From JAQBVV01 sp965249205 (GTDB lineage Bacteria; Acidobacteriota; Vicinamibacteria; Vicinamibacterales; UBA2999), in the NCBI GenBank assembly GCA_965249205.1, contig CBDFLL010000002.1:62001-126000 (forward strand): a DNA stretch of 64,000 bases. The letters are read 5' to 3'. The translations under genes and the position numbers were made by a program. Numbering within the stretch: the first letter of the stretch is position 1; the number at the start of each line of letters is the position of its first letter. This document shows, piece after piece, positions 1 through 7,874 of this stretch. Under the pieces are notes generated by a model, which did not search any database, was not told the DNA's origin, and saw only the letters and a program-made list of their open reading frames with translations.

Positions 1-341
1 ACCAGATTCGTACGACGCTGCCGCTCGAAGTTGTCTCGGCTGTACTCGAAGAGCCACCGAAACGCGGGCATCAGGATGTTCCGCTTGACGAAGGCGAACA
101 GCGCCGCGGGTCCCTTGGTGCGGTGGGATTGGTAGCGCATCGACGTGGTGAGGCGCCACTCGTCCGGTGCGCCGAGCAGCTCAGGCAGAATCAGAGTGTC
201 GGCGTTCGAGGTCCCCGCCGCGGCATGGAGGAGCGCCTCCACTTCGTCAAAGACCTCAGGATCGTCGAATGCGTGGGCGTCGCCACCAGTGACGATCCGC
301 TCCCGGAGTCGTTCGCGCACGCGTTCGCGCAGTCCCTCCAT
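1..341 (-). CDS. Partial N-terminal part of an unrecognised protein, cut by the window edge
   Basis: An open frame runs on the minus strand from an ATG at 341 to the window edge, giving about 113 residues. GTG codons at 347 and 353 are alternative starts. The product begins with a charged helix (MEGLRERVRERLRERI), continues through an acidic stretch, and ends with 'FAFVKRNILMP' and 'RWLFEYSRDNFERQ'. Short N-terminal regions of this type, ending in an aromatic/basic amphipathic segment, precede methyltransferase or glycosyltransferase domains in some bacterial glycan loci; that link is only inference. It starts 25 bases after the stop of the PKD-like protein gene on the same strand, so the two may be co-transcribed. 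The catalytic part, if any, lies outside the window. Confidence 0.6.
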   Translation of the reverse strand, partial: MEGLRERVRERLRERIVTGGDAHAFDDPEVFDEVEALLHAAAGTSNADTLILPELLGAPDEWRLTTSMRYQSHRTKGPAALFAFVKRNILMPAFRWLFEYSRDNFERQRRTNL

Positions 342-366
342 CGCCACGTCCACAGGGACGGTGGTG

Positions 367-807
367 TTATCGCCCAAAGCGATCGCCGACGCCGAGGCGA
401 ACCTGGACGTTGACGCTGGAGAACGCGACCACGTCGTCTCTCTGCTTCAGGCGGAACGTGATCCTGTGCCGGCCTTGCTGCCGAAAGATATGCTCCGCCG
501 TGAAGCGACGCTGGATCTGACTCGTGCCGGCCTCGTACGGGTCGCAGTCGATCGAATTCTCCGACACAGTGCCGTCGTCCCAATCCCATTCGACCGAGGC
601 ACAGTAGTACTCCTCGTAGTCGTCGCTGCCATCTTGGAGAGTCGCCACGACGCGGACACGCAGCGGCGTGAAGCCCGAGTTGGGTGTAGCGCGCAGTGAT
701 AGACTGGGTTCGCTGGCTTCAGTTTCCTGTCCTTGAGCCGTGTGTGGCGGCAGCAGTACAGTGAGTGCGAAAGCGAGCGTGAAACACGCGCGAAGTGGAT
801 TCGTCAT
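367..807 (-). CDS. Secreted PKD-like domain protein
   Basis: The product is 146 aa with a clear signal peptide (about residues 1-26, hydrophobic core and Ala-rich end at 'TAQGQ'). The rest resembles a single PKD/Ig-like beta-sandwich: it contains 'VEWDWDDGT', close to the PKD signature WDFGDGT, then 'FRQQGRHRITFRL' and a final strand 'VNVQV'. PKD domains usually mediate adhesion or act as spacers in extracellular proteins; here the domain stands alone after the signal peptide. The gene lies upstream of the partial gene at the left edge on the same strand and is divergent from pepA. The specific role is unknown. Confidence 0.7.
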   Translation of the reverse strand: MTNPLRACFTLAFALTVLLPPHTAQGQETEASEPSLSLRATPNSGFTPLRVRVVATLQDGSDDYEEYYCASVEWDWDDGTVSENSIDCDPYEAGTSQIQRRFTAEHIFRQQGRHRITFRLKQRDDVVAFSSVNVQVRLGVGDRFGR

Positions 808-889
808 ACGTTGGCCCTGTACAGTACGATTCTATGCCCGTAGCCTGCGGCCCCACAAGCCGCCTCCGGATCGCGGGTAGGCCTCTTAC

Positions 890-2428
890 ATGCTGACCGT
901 TCATCAGACACCCGATGTCACTCTCACTGCGCGCGCGTCCAACGACATTGAGGCGGACCTGCTCGTCTTTCCCGTTTTCGACGACGACGCCCTGGCGGAC
1001 GAACCTGGCCTAGACGCCGCGTCGGGCGGCGAGGTCGGTGCGGCACAGGCGCGGGGCGAAATCACGGGCAAGACGTCCACTCTGTTTGTCACGACAGTTC
1101 GTGGGTGGAAGGCGAGCCGTGTGGCCCTGGTCGGCGTGGGCCCTCGCACCGACGTGTCGGCGGATCGGCTCCGGCGCGCCGCCACGACGGGTGCGCTGGC
1201 GGCCCGCGAGCGGCGCCTGACGCGTGTCGCCATCGTGCATCGGCCTGGTACCGGTGTGGCGGCGCCCGACGCGGCGCAGGTACTGGCGGAGGGTGCCGTG
1301 CTGGCCAATTTCGATGGTGCGGCGTACCGGACAGCGGACCCGGCGCGCGTGTGGCTCGCCACCGCGCACCTCAAGGTCGACGGCGAGTCGGCTGCACTGA
1401 CGCGCGCAGTTGAGCGTGGTCGGGTGCTGGGTGAGTGCACCAATCTCTCGCGCTCGTTGTCCAACGAGCCAGGCAATGCCCTGACGCCACGCGTGTTCGC
1501 AGAGCGGGCTGATACGATCGCGACCGACGCCGGCCTCAGCGTCGAGATTCTTGACGAAACGCGCATCGCGGAACTAAAGATGGGCCTGCTGCTTGGCGTG
1601 GCGCGTGGCAGCCAGGAGCCACCGCGCATGGTCGTGCTGCGCCACGAACCTCCGGCGGATGCCAAGGGCGCGCGAGGGCGCGACGGAGCGAGCCAGCCCG
1701 TGCTTGGCCTGATCGGCAAAGGTGTCACGTTCGACACCGGTGGCATCTCGATCAAGCCGGCCGAAGACATGGACAAGATGAAGGACGACATGTCCGGGGG
1801 TGCGGCGGTCTTGTGCGCGATGGCGGCGATCTCCCGATTGCAAGCGCCCATTCGCTGCGTTGCGGTGATTCCGATGACCGAGAACATGCCCGGTGGGCGG
1901 GCGTTGAAACCCGGCGATGTGCTCACCAGTGCAGAAGGGAAGACCGTCGAGATCCTCAATACCGACGCCGAAGGTCGATTGATCCTGGGCGATGCGGTCT
2001 GGTACGCGCGTCAACTCGGCGCCACGCATCTTGTTGATGTCGCGACGTTGACCGGGGCGTGCGTCGTCGCACTGGGCCGGACCGCGACCGGTTTGTTCGG
2101 GACGCCTGATGCGTGGGTCAATAGCGTGAAGCGGGCCAGCGAGCGAGCCGGCGAACGGTCGTGGCCAATGCCGGTCTTTGATGACTACAAGGAACTCTTC
2201 AAGAGCGAGATTGCCGACTTCGGGAACACGGGTGGGCGCGCGGGCGGAGCGATTACCGCCGCGCTGTTCATCAAAGAGTTCACCGGCGATCTGCCCTGGG
2301 CCCACTTGGACATCGCCGGCACCGCGTGGGCCGACCACGTCACGTCCTACCAGCCGAAGGGGGCGACCGGCGCTGGCGTACGAACGCTGGCGGAACTCGC
2401 GCTCGATGCGGGACTATTCGGGTCCTAG
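890..2428 (+). CDS. pepA: Leucyl aminopeptidase (M17 family)
   Basis: This 512-aa protein is a cytosolic M17 aminopeptidase that removes N-terminal residues from peptides using two metal ions. The N-terminal macrodomain-like region spans about residues 1-190. The catalytic domain shows the metal and substrate motifs in order: 'IGKGVTFDTGGISIKP' (Lys and Asp ligands), 'DDMSGGAA' and the family signature 'NTDAEGRL'. Length matches the family. The start at 890 has only a weak upstream ribosome site. The TAG stop at 2426-2428 coincides with the CTAG target duplication of the family-A repeat that follows, so the insertion point lies on the stop codon. The upstream neighbour is divergent. Confidence 0.95.
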   Translation: MLTVHQTPDVTLTARASNDIEADLLVFPVFDDDALADEPGLDAASGGEVGAAQARGEITGKTSTLFVTTVRGWKASRVALVGVGPRTDVSADRLRRAATTGALAARERRLTRVAIVHRPGTGVAAPDAAQVLAEGAVLANFDGAAYRTADPARVWLATAHLKVDGESAALTRAVERGRVLGECTNLSRSLSNEPGNALTPRVFAERADTIATDAGLSVEILDETRIAELKMGLLLGVARGSQEPPRMVVLRHEPPADAKGARGRDGASQPVLGLIGKGVTFDTGGISIKPAEDMDKMKDDMSGGAAVLCAMAAISRLQAPIRCVAVIPMTENMPGGRALKPGDVLTSAEGKTVEILNTDAEGRLILGDAVWYARQLGATHLVDVATLTGACVVALGRTATGLFGTPDAWVNSVKRASERAGERSWPMPVFDDYKELFKSEIADFGNTGGRAGGAITAALFIKEFTGDLPWAHLDIAGTAWADHVTSYQPKGATGAGVRTLAELALDAGLFGS

Positions 2429-2485
2429 TGGTCTGGTTGCGAATTGGCTTGTGCACCGAGGGCGGTGAGGCGCCCGGCTGGCCAG

Positions 2486-2546
2486 CGCGGATTTCACCTG
2501 TCATGGATTGCGGCTATTTGAGAGCGCCGCGCTTGCGAAATCCGCG
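2486..2546. repeat. Family-B palindromic element nested in family A
   Basis: The element is 61 bp with perfect ends CGCGGATTTC / GAAATCCGCG, flanked by a CCAG duplication (2482-2485 and 2547-2550). The uninterrupted family-A copy has a single CCAG at this point. The same end sequence recurs at 16391, 37204-37333 and 51683-51752. Confidence 0.85.
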
Positions 2547-2615
2547 CCAGGCGCGACGAGGGAGCATGCCGCGCGCATGTGAGGGAGGAGCAACGCCGCC
2601 AGACGGGAGGCATAG

Positions 2616-2668
2616 AGCGCTTTTCGGCATTGCGTCTACTCGAACGCCACACGGTCATGAAAAGCGCT
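2616..2668. repeat. Family-C palindromic element nested in family A
   Basis: The element is 53 bp with ends AGCGCTTTTC / GAAAAGCGCT, flanked by ATAG (2612-2615) and TTAG (2669-2672). The empty family-A copy has ATCG here. It shares both ends plus the inner stretch CACGGTCATG with the element at 61214-61267, which lies in opposite orientation. Confidence 0.8.
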
Positions 2669-2741
2669 TTAGCCGGCCGAATGCCGAGCTGATTCGCAAC
2701 CAGGGCACTAGCGCGCCGACCGGTGGTTCGGCGCAGACGGT

Positions 2742-2981
2742 GTGAGCGTGAACATGCAGCCGGACCAGGGGCCGATCGTCGTCGAGGTCTTCGAGCAGCC
2801 TGAGATCACGCCTGATATTGGCGTCGATGTCGTACTCGGCATGTTCTCGCTGGCGGGTGTGATGCTGGTGGCCGCCGCGATCGGGGGTTTGCTCGTCGGG
2901 GCGATTTTTGTCGGCATCCGTCGCTTTGGGGAGTCTTCCCCCCCGCCGCCCGCCCCGAAGGACCGAGGTCTCGGTCTCTAG
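2742..2981 (+). CDS. Small single-pass membrane protein, function unknown
   Basis: The reading frame gives 79 aa from a GTG at 2742; GTG at 2748 and ATG at 2754 are alternative starts and no strong ribosome site decides between them. An acidic N-terminal part ('VVEVFEQPEITPDIGVD') is followed by one membrane helix of about 24 residues ('LAGVMLVAAAIGGLLVGAIF'), then basic residues and a proline-rich tail. The helix and codon use look genuine, but I recognise no family. The TAG stop at 2979-2981 forms part of the CTAG target duplicated by the IS5-like element that follows, so the native C-terminus may be unchanged or slightly altered. Confidence 0.55.
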   Translation: MSVNMQPDQGPIVVEVFEQPEITPDIGVDVVLGMFSLAGVMLVAAAIGGLLVGAIFVGIRRFGESSPPPPAPKDRGLGL

Positions 2982-4276
2982 CAGGCTGCTGAAAAACTCC
3001 GTGAAATGGGATCGACAGATCGATCCCGGCGTACTACCATGCTCCCAACACCGCTGAAGGGAGCCCCATCATGCGCGGACACGATGAGCAAAGCACTCAC
3101 ATGTTCAGCTACCTGTCGCCGGAACAGCGCGTGCCAGCCGACCATCCGCTCCGCGCGGTTCGCGCGCTGACGGACGAAGCGCTGAGAACGATGTCGCGCA
3201 GGTTCGCCGGCCTGTACGCCAACACAGGGCGTCCGTCGATCCCGCCGGAACAGCTGCTGCGCGCGTTGTTGCTGCAGGTGCTCTACACGGTGCGGAGCGA
3301 GCGGCTGCTGATGGAAGAGCTCAATTACAACCTGCTGTTCCGCTGGTTCGTGGGCTTGAATTTGGACGACCCGGTTTGGCATCCCACCACGTTTACCAAG
3401 AATCGCGACCGGCTGCTGGCGGGCGATCTCGCGGCCGCCTTCTTTGATGCGGTGCAGGCCCACGCGCGGGCGGCCGGGCTGCTCTCGGACGAACACTTCA
3501 CTGTGGATGGGACCCAATTGGAAGCGTGGGCCAGCCTGAAGAGCTTTCGGTGCCGGGACGCGGCGGAGAGCGACCCGCCCGATGACCCCGGGAATCCCAC
3601 GGTCAACTTCCACGGGGAGCGGCGGCGCAACGACACGCACCAGTCGACGACCGATCCGGAGGCGATGCTGCCTCGGAAGGGCCAGGGGAAGGAAGCCAAG
3701 CTGGCGTATCTGGGCCACGTGCTGCTGGACAATCGACAGGGACTTGTCGCCAACGTCTGCGCGACTCACGCGACGGGGACCGCCGAACGCGAGGCAGCGG
3801 CGCTGTTGCTGGAGGCCAGCGCGCCGCCGGGCAGCACGGTCGGGGCGGACAAGGGCTACGATGTGGCAAGCTTTGTGGCCGCTGTCCGTATCCGGGCCGT
3901 CACGCCCCACGTTGCTCAGAAGGTCCGCTGGAGTGCGATCGATGGCCGGACCACGCGGCATGCGGGCTATCACGTCAGTCAGCGGAAACGGAAACTCGTA
4001 GAACAGGTCTTTGGCTGGATGAAGACCGTCGGCGGCTTGCGCAAACTCCGGCATCGCGGTGTCGCCCTCGTGGATTGGCAGCTTACCTTCGCCGCCACGG
4101 CCTATAACTTGGTCCGGCTGCGGAATCTGGAGGCGAGGTGTCCCTGATCACCGGCCGCGCGTGTCGCCGGCCCCTTGATCGGGGCCAGCGCACAGCCGTG
4201 CGCACCGTTGTCGGTCGGTGGTGACTCGCATGATCCTTAGAAAACGGCCCGATCACCCGGGTTCTTCAGCAGCCTG
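2982..4276 (+). mobile_element. IS5-like insertion sequence
   Basis: The element is about 1.3 kb with inverted ends starting CAGGCTGCTGAA on both sides and a perfect CTAG target duplication (2978-2981 and 4277-4280). It holds one transposase gene. The right non-coding end (about 4148-4276) contains GC-rich inverted repeats. Intact ends, duplication and gene suggest a recent or still active insertion. Confidence 0.9.
3071..4147 (+). CDS. IS5/IS1182-type DDE transposase
   Basis: This 358-aa transposase begins with the N-terminal domain typical of the group ('FSYLSPEQRVPADHPLR'). The DDE residues are visible: Asp in 'TVDGTQLEAWAS', Asp in 'GADKGYDVA', and Glu in 'KLVEQVFGWMKT'. Full-length and uninterrupted. 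A GAAGGGA ribosome site lies just before the ATG. It would mobilise its own element and possibly related non-autonomous elements, although its ends differ from those of repeat families A, B and C in this window. Confidence 0.9.
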   Translation: MRGHDEQSTHMFSYLSPEQRVPADHPLRAVRALTDEALRTMSRRFAGLYANTGRPSIPPEQLLRALLLQVLYTVRSERLLMEELNYNLLFRWFVGLNLDDPVWHPTTFTKNRDRLLAGDLAAAFFDAVQAHARAAGLLSDEHFTVDGTQLEAWASLKSFRCRDAAESDPPDDPGNPTVNFHGERRRNDTHQSTTDPEAMLPRKGQGKEAKLAYLGHVLLDNRQGLVANVCATHATGTAEREAAALLLEASAPPGSTVGADKGYDVASFVAAVRIRAVTPHVAQKVRWSAIDGRTTRHAGYHVSQRKRKLVEQVFGWMKTVGGLRKLRHRGVALVDWQLTFAATAYNLVRLRNLEARCP

Positions 4277-4368
4277 CTAGTCGCTCGGATCAAGCACGAA
4301 CGTCGCTCGGTGGGGGTCGATTCTGAGTTGTCGCAGTAGGCAGTAGTCATCAAGACCGGAGGCGAGTC

Positions 4369-4803
4369 ATGAAAGCAATGAAGGTGTATGGGGCGGCGGT
4401 GATGGTTGCGGCGGGGATGGCGGTCGGGCTTGTGATGGCACCGCCGGTTGCCGCACATCACGCCCTTCAGGCGGAATATGACACGACCGCGATCGGCTCC
4501 TTTACCGGGACGCTGACGCGGTTTGCCCTGATCAACCCGCATGTGCGCTGGCTCTTCGAGGAGACGAAGCCGGACGGCACAAAGGAGCAGTGGGAGATGT
4601 CCGGTGCGGGTGCAGGCGCTATACGCCAGGCCGGCCTGGGCCGGATCTTCAAGGTGGGCGATGTCTACGACGTCACCTTCGCACCCTCCCATACCGGCGC
4701 CAACATTGGCCGGGTGCGCACGATGACGTTTCCAGATGGACGGGTCGTGACGTTGTTTCACGAAGACCCGACCTCCGTGGAAGCACAGCAGCTCAATCAG
4801 TAA
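4369..4803 (+). CDS. DUF6152 family secreted protein
   Basis: The product is 144 aa with a signal peptide (about residues 1-30, ending near 'PVAAHH'). The mature part begins 'HHALQAEYD' and continues with a beta-rich domain ('GTLTRFALINPHVRWLF', 'VGDVYDVTFAPS', 'TMTFPDGRVV'), the pattern of DUF6152. This family is abundant in Acidobacteriota and some Proteobacteria, often next to secreted amidohydrolases, and its biochemical role is not established. The amidohydrolase gene follows 90 bases downstream on the same strand, consistent with a shared transcript. The IS5-like element has inserted less than 100 bases upstream and may have replaced the native promoter. Confidence 0.8.
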   Translation: MKAMKVYGAAVMVAAGMAVGLVMAPPVAAHHALQAEYDTTAIGSFTGTLTRFALINPHVRWLFEETKPDGTKEQWEMSGAGAGAIRQAGLGRIFKVGDVYDVTFAPSHTGANIGRVRTMTFPDGRVVTLFHEDPTSVEAQQLNQ

Positions 4804-4893
4804 GTTCGCTCCTCACCGGCGTGAACACGCCGGCCGATTCTTCGATGAATAGAAATAGATCTGTCGGCCGTATGGCCGCGTAAGGAGGTTGCC

Positions 4894-6225
4894 ATGTCTT
4901 GTATCTCAAGGCGTCTCGCGCCGGTGGCCGTGCTCATCTTGCTGGTGATCGGCGCAACGGCGTGTCAACAACAATCGGTGGCGCAGGTGGAGCCTGACGC
5001 CGCCACCGTGCTCACGGGCCTCCGGATCATCGACGGTACCGGCGGCGCCCCCGTGGAACAGGGTTCTATCGTCATCCGGGACGGCAGTATCGTTGCGGCC
5101 GGCGTTCTCTCCGACGATCAGATTCCCGCGGGTGCCACCACAGTCGACCTGGCGGGCAAGACTGTCATGCCCGGCATCATCGACGCCCATGGGCACGTCC
5201 GGACGGTGGACGACCAGATCCCCATGCGGGAGGATCTGCTCAAGCGGCTTCGCGTGCTGGCCGACTACGGGGTGACGACCGTGGTGAGTCTGGGACAGTT
5301 GGCCAACGATGAAACGCCGGAGGTCGCCACGCTGCGCGACGAGCAGGATTCCATCGCCGACCTGGATCGGGCGCGGATCTACACTTCCGGACCCAGCATC
5401 CAGGGGCAGAAGTCGGCGGAGGAGGCCAGGGAATCGGTGGCGCAGCGCGTCAGCATGAACGCCGACCGCATCAAGTTCCACATGGGGGACGGCAGCCCCC
5501 GCGAGATGAGCGCCGACACCTACGGCGCGATCATCGACGAAGCGCACAATAGGGGGTTGCGGACCTACTCCCACATCTTCACGGTGCAGGAGGCCAATAA
5601 AGTGCTGGACGCGGGCATCGACGTCATCGCCCACAGCATCCGCGACCAGGACGTGGACCAGGCGCTCATCGACAAGATGAAGGCGCTGGACGTGCCGTAC
5701 ATCCCGACGCTCACACGTGACCTGGCGGTCTTCATCTACGAAGAGACGCCGACGTTCTTGGAGGATCCCTTCTTCCTGCGCGGCATCTCGCTCTACAACG
5801 AAGAGATCCCCACGCTGACCTCTCCCGAGTACCAGCAGGGGATTCGCGAGAGCGAGAATGCACAGGCCATCAAGCCTGCCCTGGAACAGGCCAACCGGAA
5901 CCTGAAGATCCTGTCCGATGCCGGCATCACGATCGCGATGGGCACCGATGTGGGCGGGGGCGACGGACGGTGGCAGGGATACTTCGAGCACGTCGAGCTC
6001 GAGATGATGGTCGAGGCCGGCCTGACGCCGATGCAGGCGCTGGTGGCGGCTACAGGCGCGGCCGCGCAAGTGTCCGAGCTCGATCACCTCGGGACGATCC
6101 AGCCCGGGAAGGTGGCCGATCTGCTCGTGCTCGACGCCAACCCCCTGGACGACATTCTCAACACCCGGGAGATCCACTCGGTGTGGATCGCGGGGCGCCG
6201 CATCGGCGCGGAGGGAACGAACTGA
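4894..6225 (+). CDS. Secreted amidohydrolase-family metallohydrolase (putative lipoprotein)
   Basis: The 443-aa product has a signal sequence with a possible lipobox ('IGATAC', Cys about 24), so it may be membrane-anchored in the periplasm. Amidohydrolase features in order: N-terminal beta-sandwich, 'GIIDAHGHVR' with the HxH metal ligands, later histidines ('TYSHIF', 'VIAHSI') and the catalytic Asp in 'MGTDVGGGDG'. The C-terminal 'GTIQPGKVADLLVLDANP' is typical of imidazolonepropionase-like amidohydrolases. Substrate cannot be read from sequence; relatives act on cyclic amides, peptides or lactones. A strong AAGGAGG ribosome site precedes the ATG. It follows the DUF6152 gene. Confidence 0.85.
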   Translation: MSCISRRLAPVAVLILLVIGATACQQQSVAQVEPDAATVLTGLRIIDGTGGAPVEQGSIVIRDGSIVAAGVLSDDQIPAGATTVDLAGKTVMPGIIDAHGHVRTVDDQIPMREDLLKRLRVLADYGVTTVVSLGQLANDETPEVATLRDEQDSIADLDRARIYTSGPSIQGQKSAEEARESVAQRVSMNADRIKFHMGDGSPREMSADTYGAIIDEAHNRGLRTYSHIFTVQEANKVLDAGIDVIAHSIRDQDVDQALIDKMKALDVPYIPTLTRDLAVFIYEETPTFLEDPFFLRGISLYNEEIPTLTSPEYQQGIRESENAQAIKPALEQANRNLKILSDAGITIAMGTDVGGGDGRWQGYFEHVELEMMVEAGLTPMQALVAATGAAAQVSELDHLGTIQPGKVADLLVLDANPLDDILNTREIHSVWIAGRRIGAEGTN

Positions 6226-6284
6226 CGTCGCCGTGCCCCGCGGGATAGGAGTACACAGCGGGCCAGAGCCCGTGTCCAACGCCA

Positions 6285-6310
6285 CGCCTACCGAGCGAGC
6301 TCGGTAGGCG
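6285..6310. terminator. Candidate bidirectional terminator hairpin
   Basis: A perfect 11-bp stem (CGCCTACCGAG / CTCGGTAGGCG) with a 4-base loop lies between two convergent genes. There is no clear U-tract on either side, so it may be a stability hairpin rather than a complete intrinsic terminator. Confidence 0.6.
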
Positions 6311-6347
6311 ATCCCACACCGTCAGGCGGGAGTTGTCGGCTCCACGG

Positions 6348-7745
6348 CTATGCTCTCAAGTCGTAGCAGCGCAGCCTCGGGCCCACCCCCGTGAACACGT
6401 CGCGTGTGTTCTGAACGACGTAGAGCAGGCCTCTGCTGAGCACCGGTAGTCCCCACGACTCGCGACCTGCGAACAGCCACGCTCGCGACACCTGCGTGTA
6501 TCCCTTCGGAGTCAGGTCGAGCCACAAGAGATGGCCGAGCTCCCCGAGACACAGGAACTGCCCGTCCACGGCCAGTAATGATCCGCGGTAGGTGCCGAGC
6601 GTCTGCTGACGTCGGCCGGGCGTGGACTCGATCCACTCAGCGATCTCGCGCCACACGATCTTGCCATTGGACGCATCCACGCACACAAGCGATCCGTCCA
6701 GCGCGTTTCGTCCGTCGAATCCGTACAGAAAGCCGTCGCGGTAGATCGCAGTGTTGAAGTGCAGCGCAACATCCTGCGTCGTCCAGACGACCCGGTACGT
6801 AAAGTCCGGCCGCACGTCAAGCAGCGCGCTGCCCGCGCGATAGCTGGCCGACACGAACACCTTGTTGTCGAACACGACAGGACACGACGCGTTCACCGAC
6901 TCATAGGAGCGGCTCCGCCACGGAAAAGCAAAATCGACGCCGCCCGTCACAGGGTCGATCGACATCAGGCCGCCGGACGGAGGCTTCGACTCTCCGCCCG
7001 CGAACACGAAGATGCGCCGCTTCCCGTGCACGAGCGCCGGTACCGGCGAGGCATAGCTGGCGCCCCAATCCTTCCCTGCCCGCCAGGTTTCTCGTCCCGT
7101 GGCCGCGTCAAGACCCGCCACGCACGGTCCCCCTGGGCCCCCGACGTTGACGATCAACAGCGGGCCTTCCACCAGCGGCGTTGATGCGGTGCCGAAGAAG
7201 TCCTGCGGCACCTTGTACTCCGCCCGCAGATCCCGTTTCCAGATGACCCTTCCGGATCCGACGTCGAGGCAGTGCAGCTTTCCTTCAGCGCCCACCGCGT
7301 AGACACGTTCGCCGTCGACCACAGGGCTCGCTCGCGGGCCGTTGTTATAACCGTAGCGATCCTCAAATGCCGTCGCGTAGCGAAACTGCCACTGTCTCGA
7401 TCCCGTTTCAGGATGCAGACACTCGACGATTTCCTCATCGCCCACGCGGTGGAGGAACAGCAGCCGGCCGCCCGCGACCGCCGGCGTCGAGTATCCGGTT
7501 CCCTTTGGAAACTCCCACGCCAGCGGAGGCGGCAACGTGCGGCTCAGACGAGTCTCCGTCGATACAGCGTTGTGCGATGGCCCCAGAAACGACGTCCAGT
7601 CATGGGTCACTGCGTCCTTCGACAACGGTTTCGGCGCCTGGTGGAGCACCTGACCGTTGGCGACGGCCGCGGCAAAGGGCTGGGTAAGGAGCGTCTGGAG
7701 CAGCGTGCGCCGAGAAATCCGGTACATCGGGAGCTCGCTAATCAT
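6348..7745 (-). CDS. Tat-exported PQQ-like beta-propeller protein
   Basis: The 465-aa product begins with a twin-arginine signal ('RISRRTLLQTLL') and then has repeated propeller blades with the PQQ/BamB-type signature, for example 'GSRQWQFRY', 'GKLHCLDVGSGRVIWKRDL', 'LDAATGRETWRAG' and 'SNGKIVWRE'. It resembles the many BamB-like quinoprotein-type propellers of Acidobacteriota. Whether PQQ is bound cannot be told. The ATG at 7745 is used; ATG at 7727, directly before the Tat motif, is an alternative. It starts only 8 bases after the native stop of the disrupted GT-C gene on the same strand, so the two formed a transcription unit before the IS256 insertion. Its GC content is much higher than that of the upstream gene. 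Confidence 0.85.
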   Translation of the reverse strand: MISELPMYRISRRTLLQTLLTQPFAAAVANGQVLHQAPKPLSKDAVTHDWTSFLGPSHNAVSTETRLSRTLPPPLAWEFPKGTGYSTPAVAGGRLLFLHRVGDEEIVECLHPETGSRQWQFRYATAFEDRYGYNNGPRASPVVDGERVYAVGAEGKLHCLDVGSGRVIWKRDLRAEYKVPQDFFGTASTPLVEGPLLIVNVGGPGGPCVAGLDAATGRETWRAGKDWGASYASPVPALVHGKRRIFVFAGGESKPPSGGLMSIDPVTGGVDFAFPWRSRSYESVNASCPVVFDNKVFVSASYRAGSALLDVRPDFTYRVVWTTQDVALHFNTAIYRDGFLYGFDGRNALDGSLVCVDASNGKIVWREIAEWIESTPGRRQQTLGTYRGSLLAVDGQFLCLGELGHLLWLDLTPKGYTQVSRAWLFAGRESWGLPVLSRGLLYVVQNTRDVFTGVGPRLRCYDLRA

Positions 7746-7874
7746 TGCCTTTACTACGCAAATCCAAACTTATAGATTACTATTCCTTTAAATCGCTGAC
7801 TGTCCAGAACTTGAAATCTAGAATCCTGCATCGTATCCCTTAATAAACCATCAAAACCTCCCGGCCAGTACCTA

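Larger units (their letters stand above)
2425..2711. repeat. Family-A inverted-repeat element, copy 1, with nested family-B and family-C insertions
   Basis: A CTAG duplication flanks the element (2425-2428 and 2708-2711). The ends are inverted repeats reading TGGTCTGGTTGCGAAT on the left and ATTCGCAACCAG plus a few bases on the right. The interior of 279 bp encodes nothing convincing. Compared with the reverse complement of the copy at 19154-19318 it is colinear except for two inserts, one at 2486-2546 and one at 2616-2668, each with its own 4-bp duplication. 279 minus 65 minus 57 equals 157, the exact interior length of the other copy. The 4-bp YTAR target resembles that of IS5-group transposons, so this may be a MITE moved in trans (inference). 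Confidence 0.85.
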
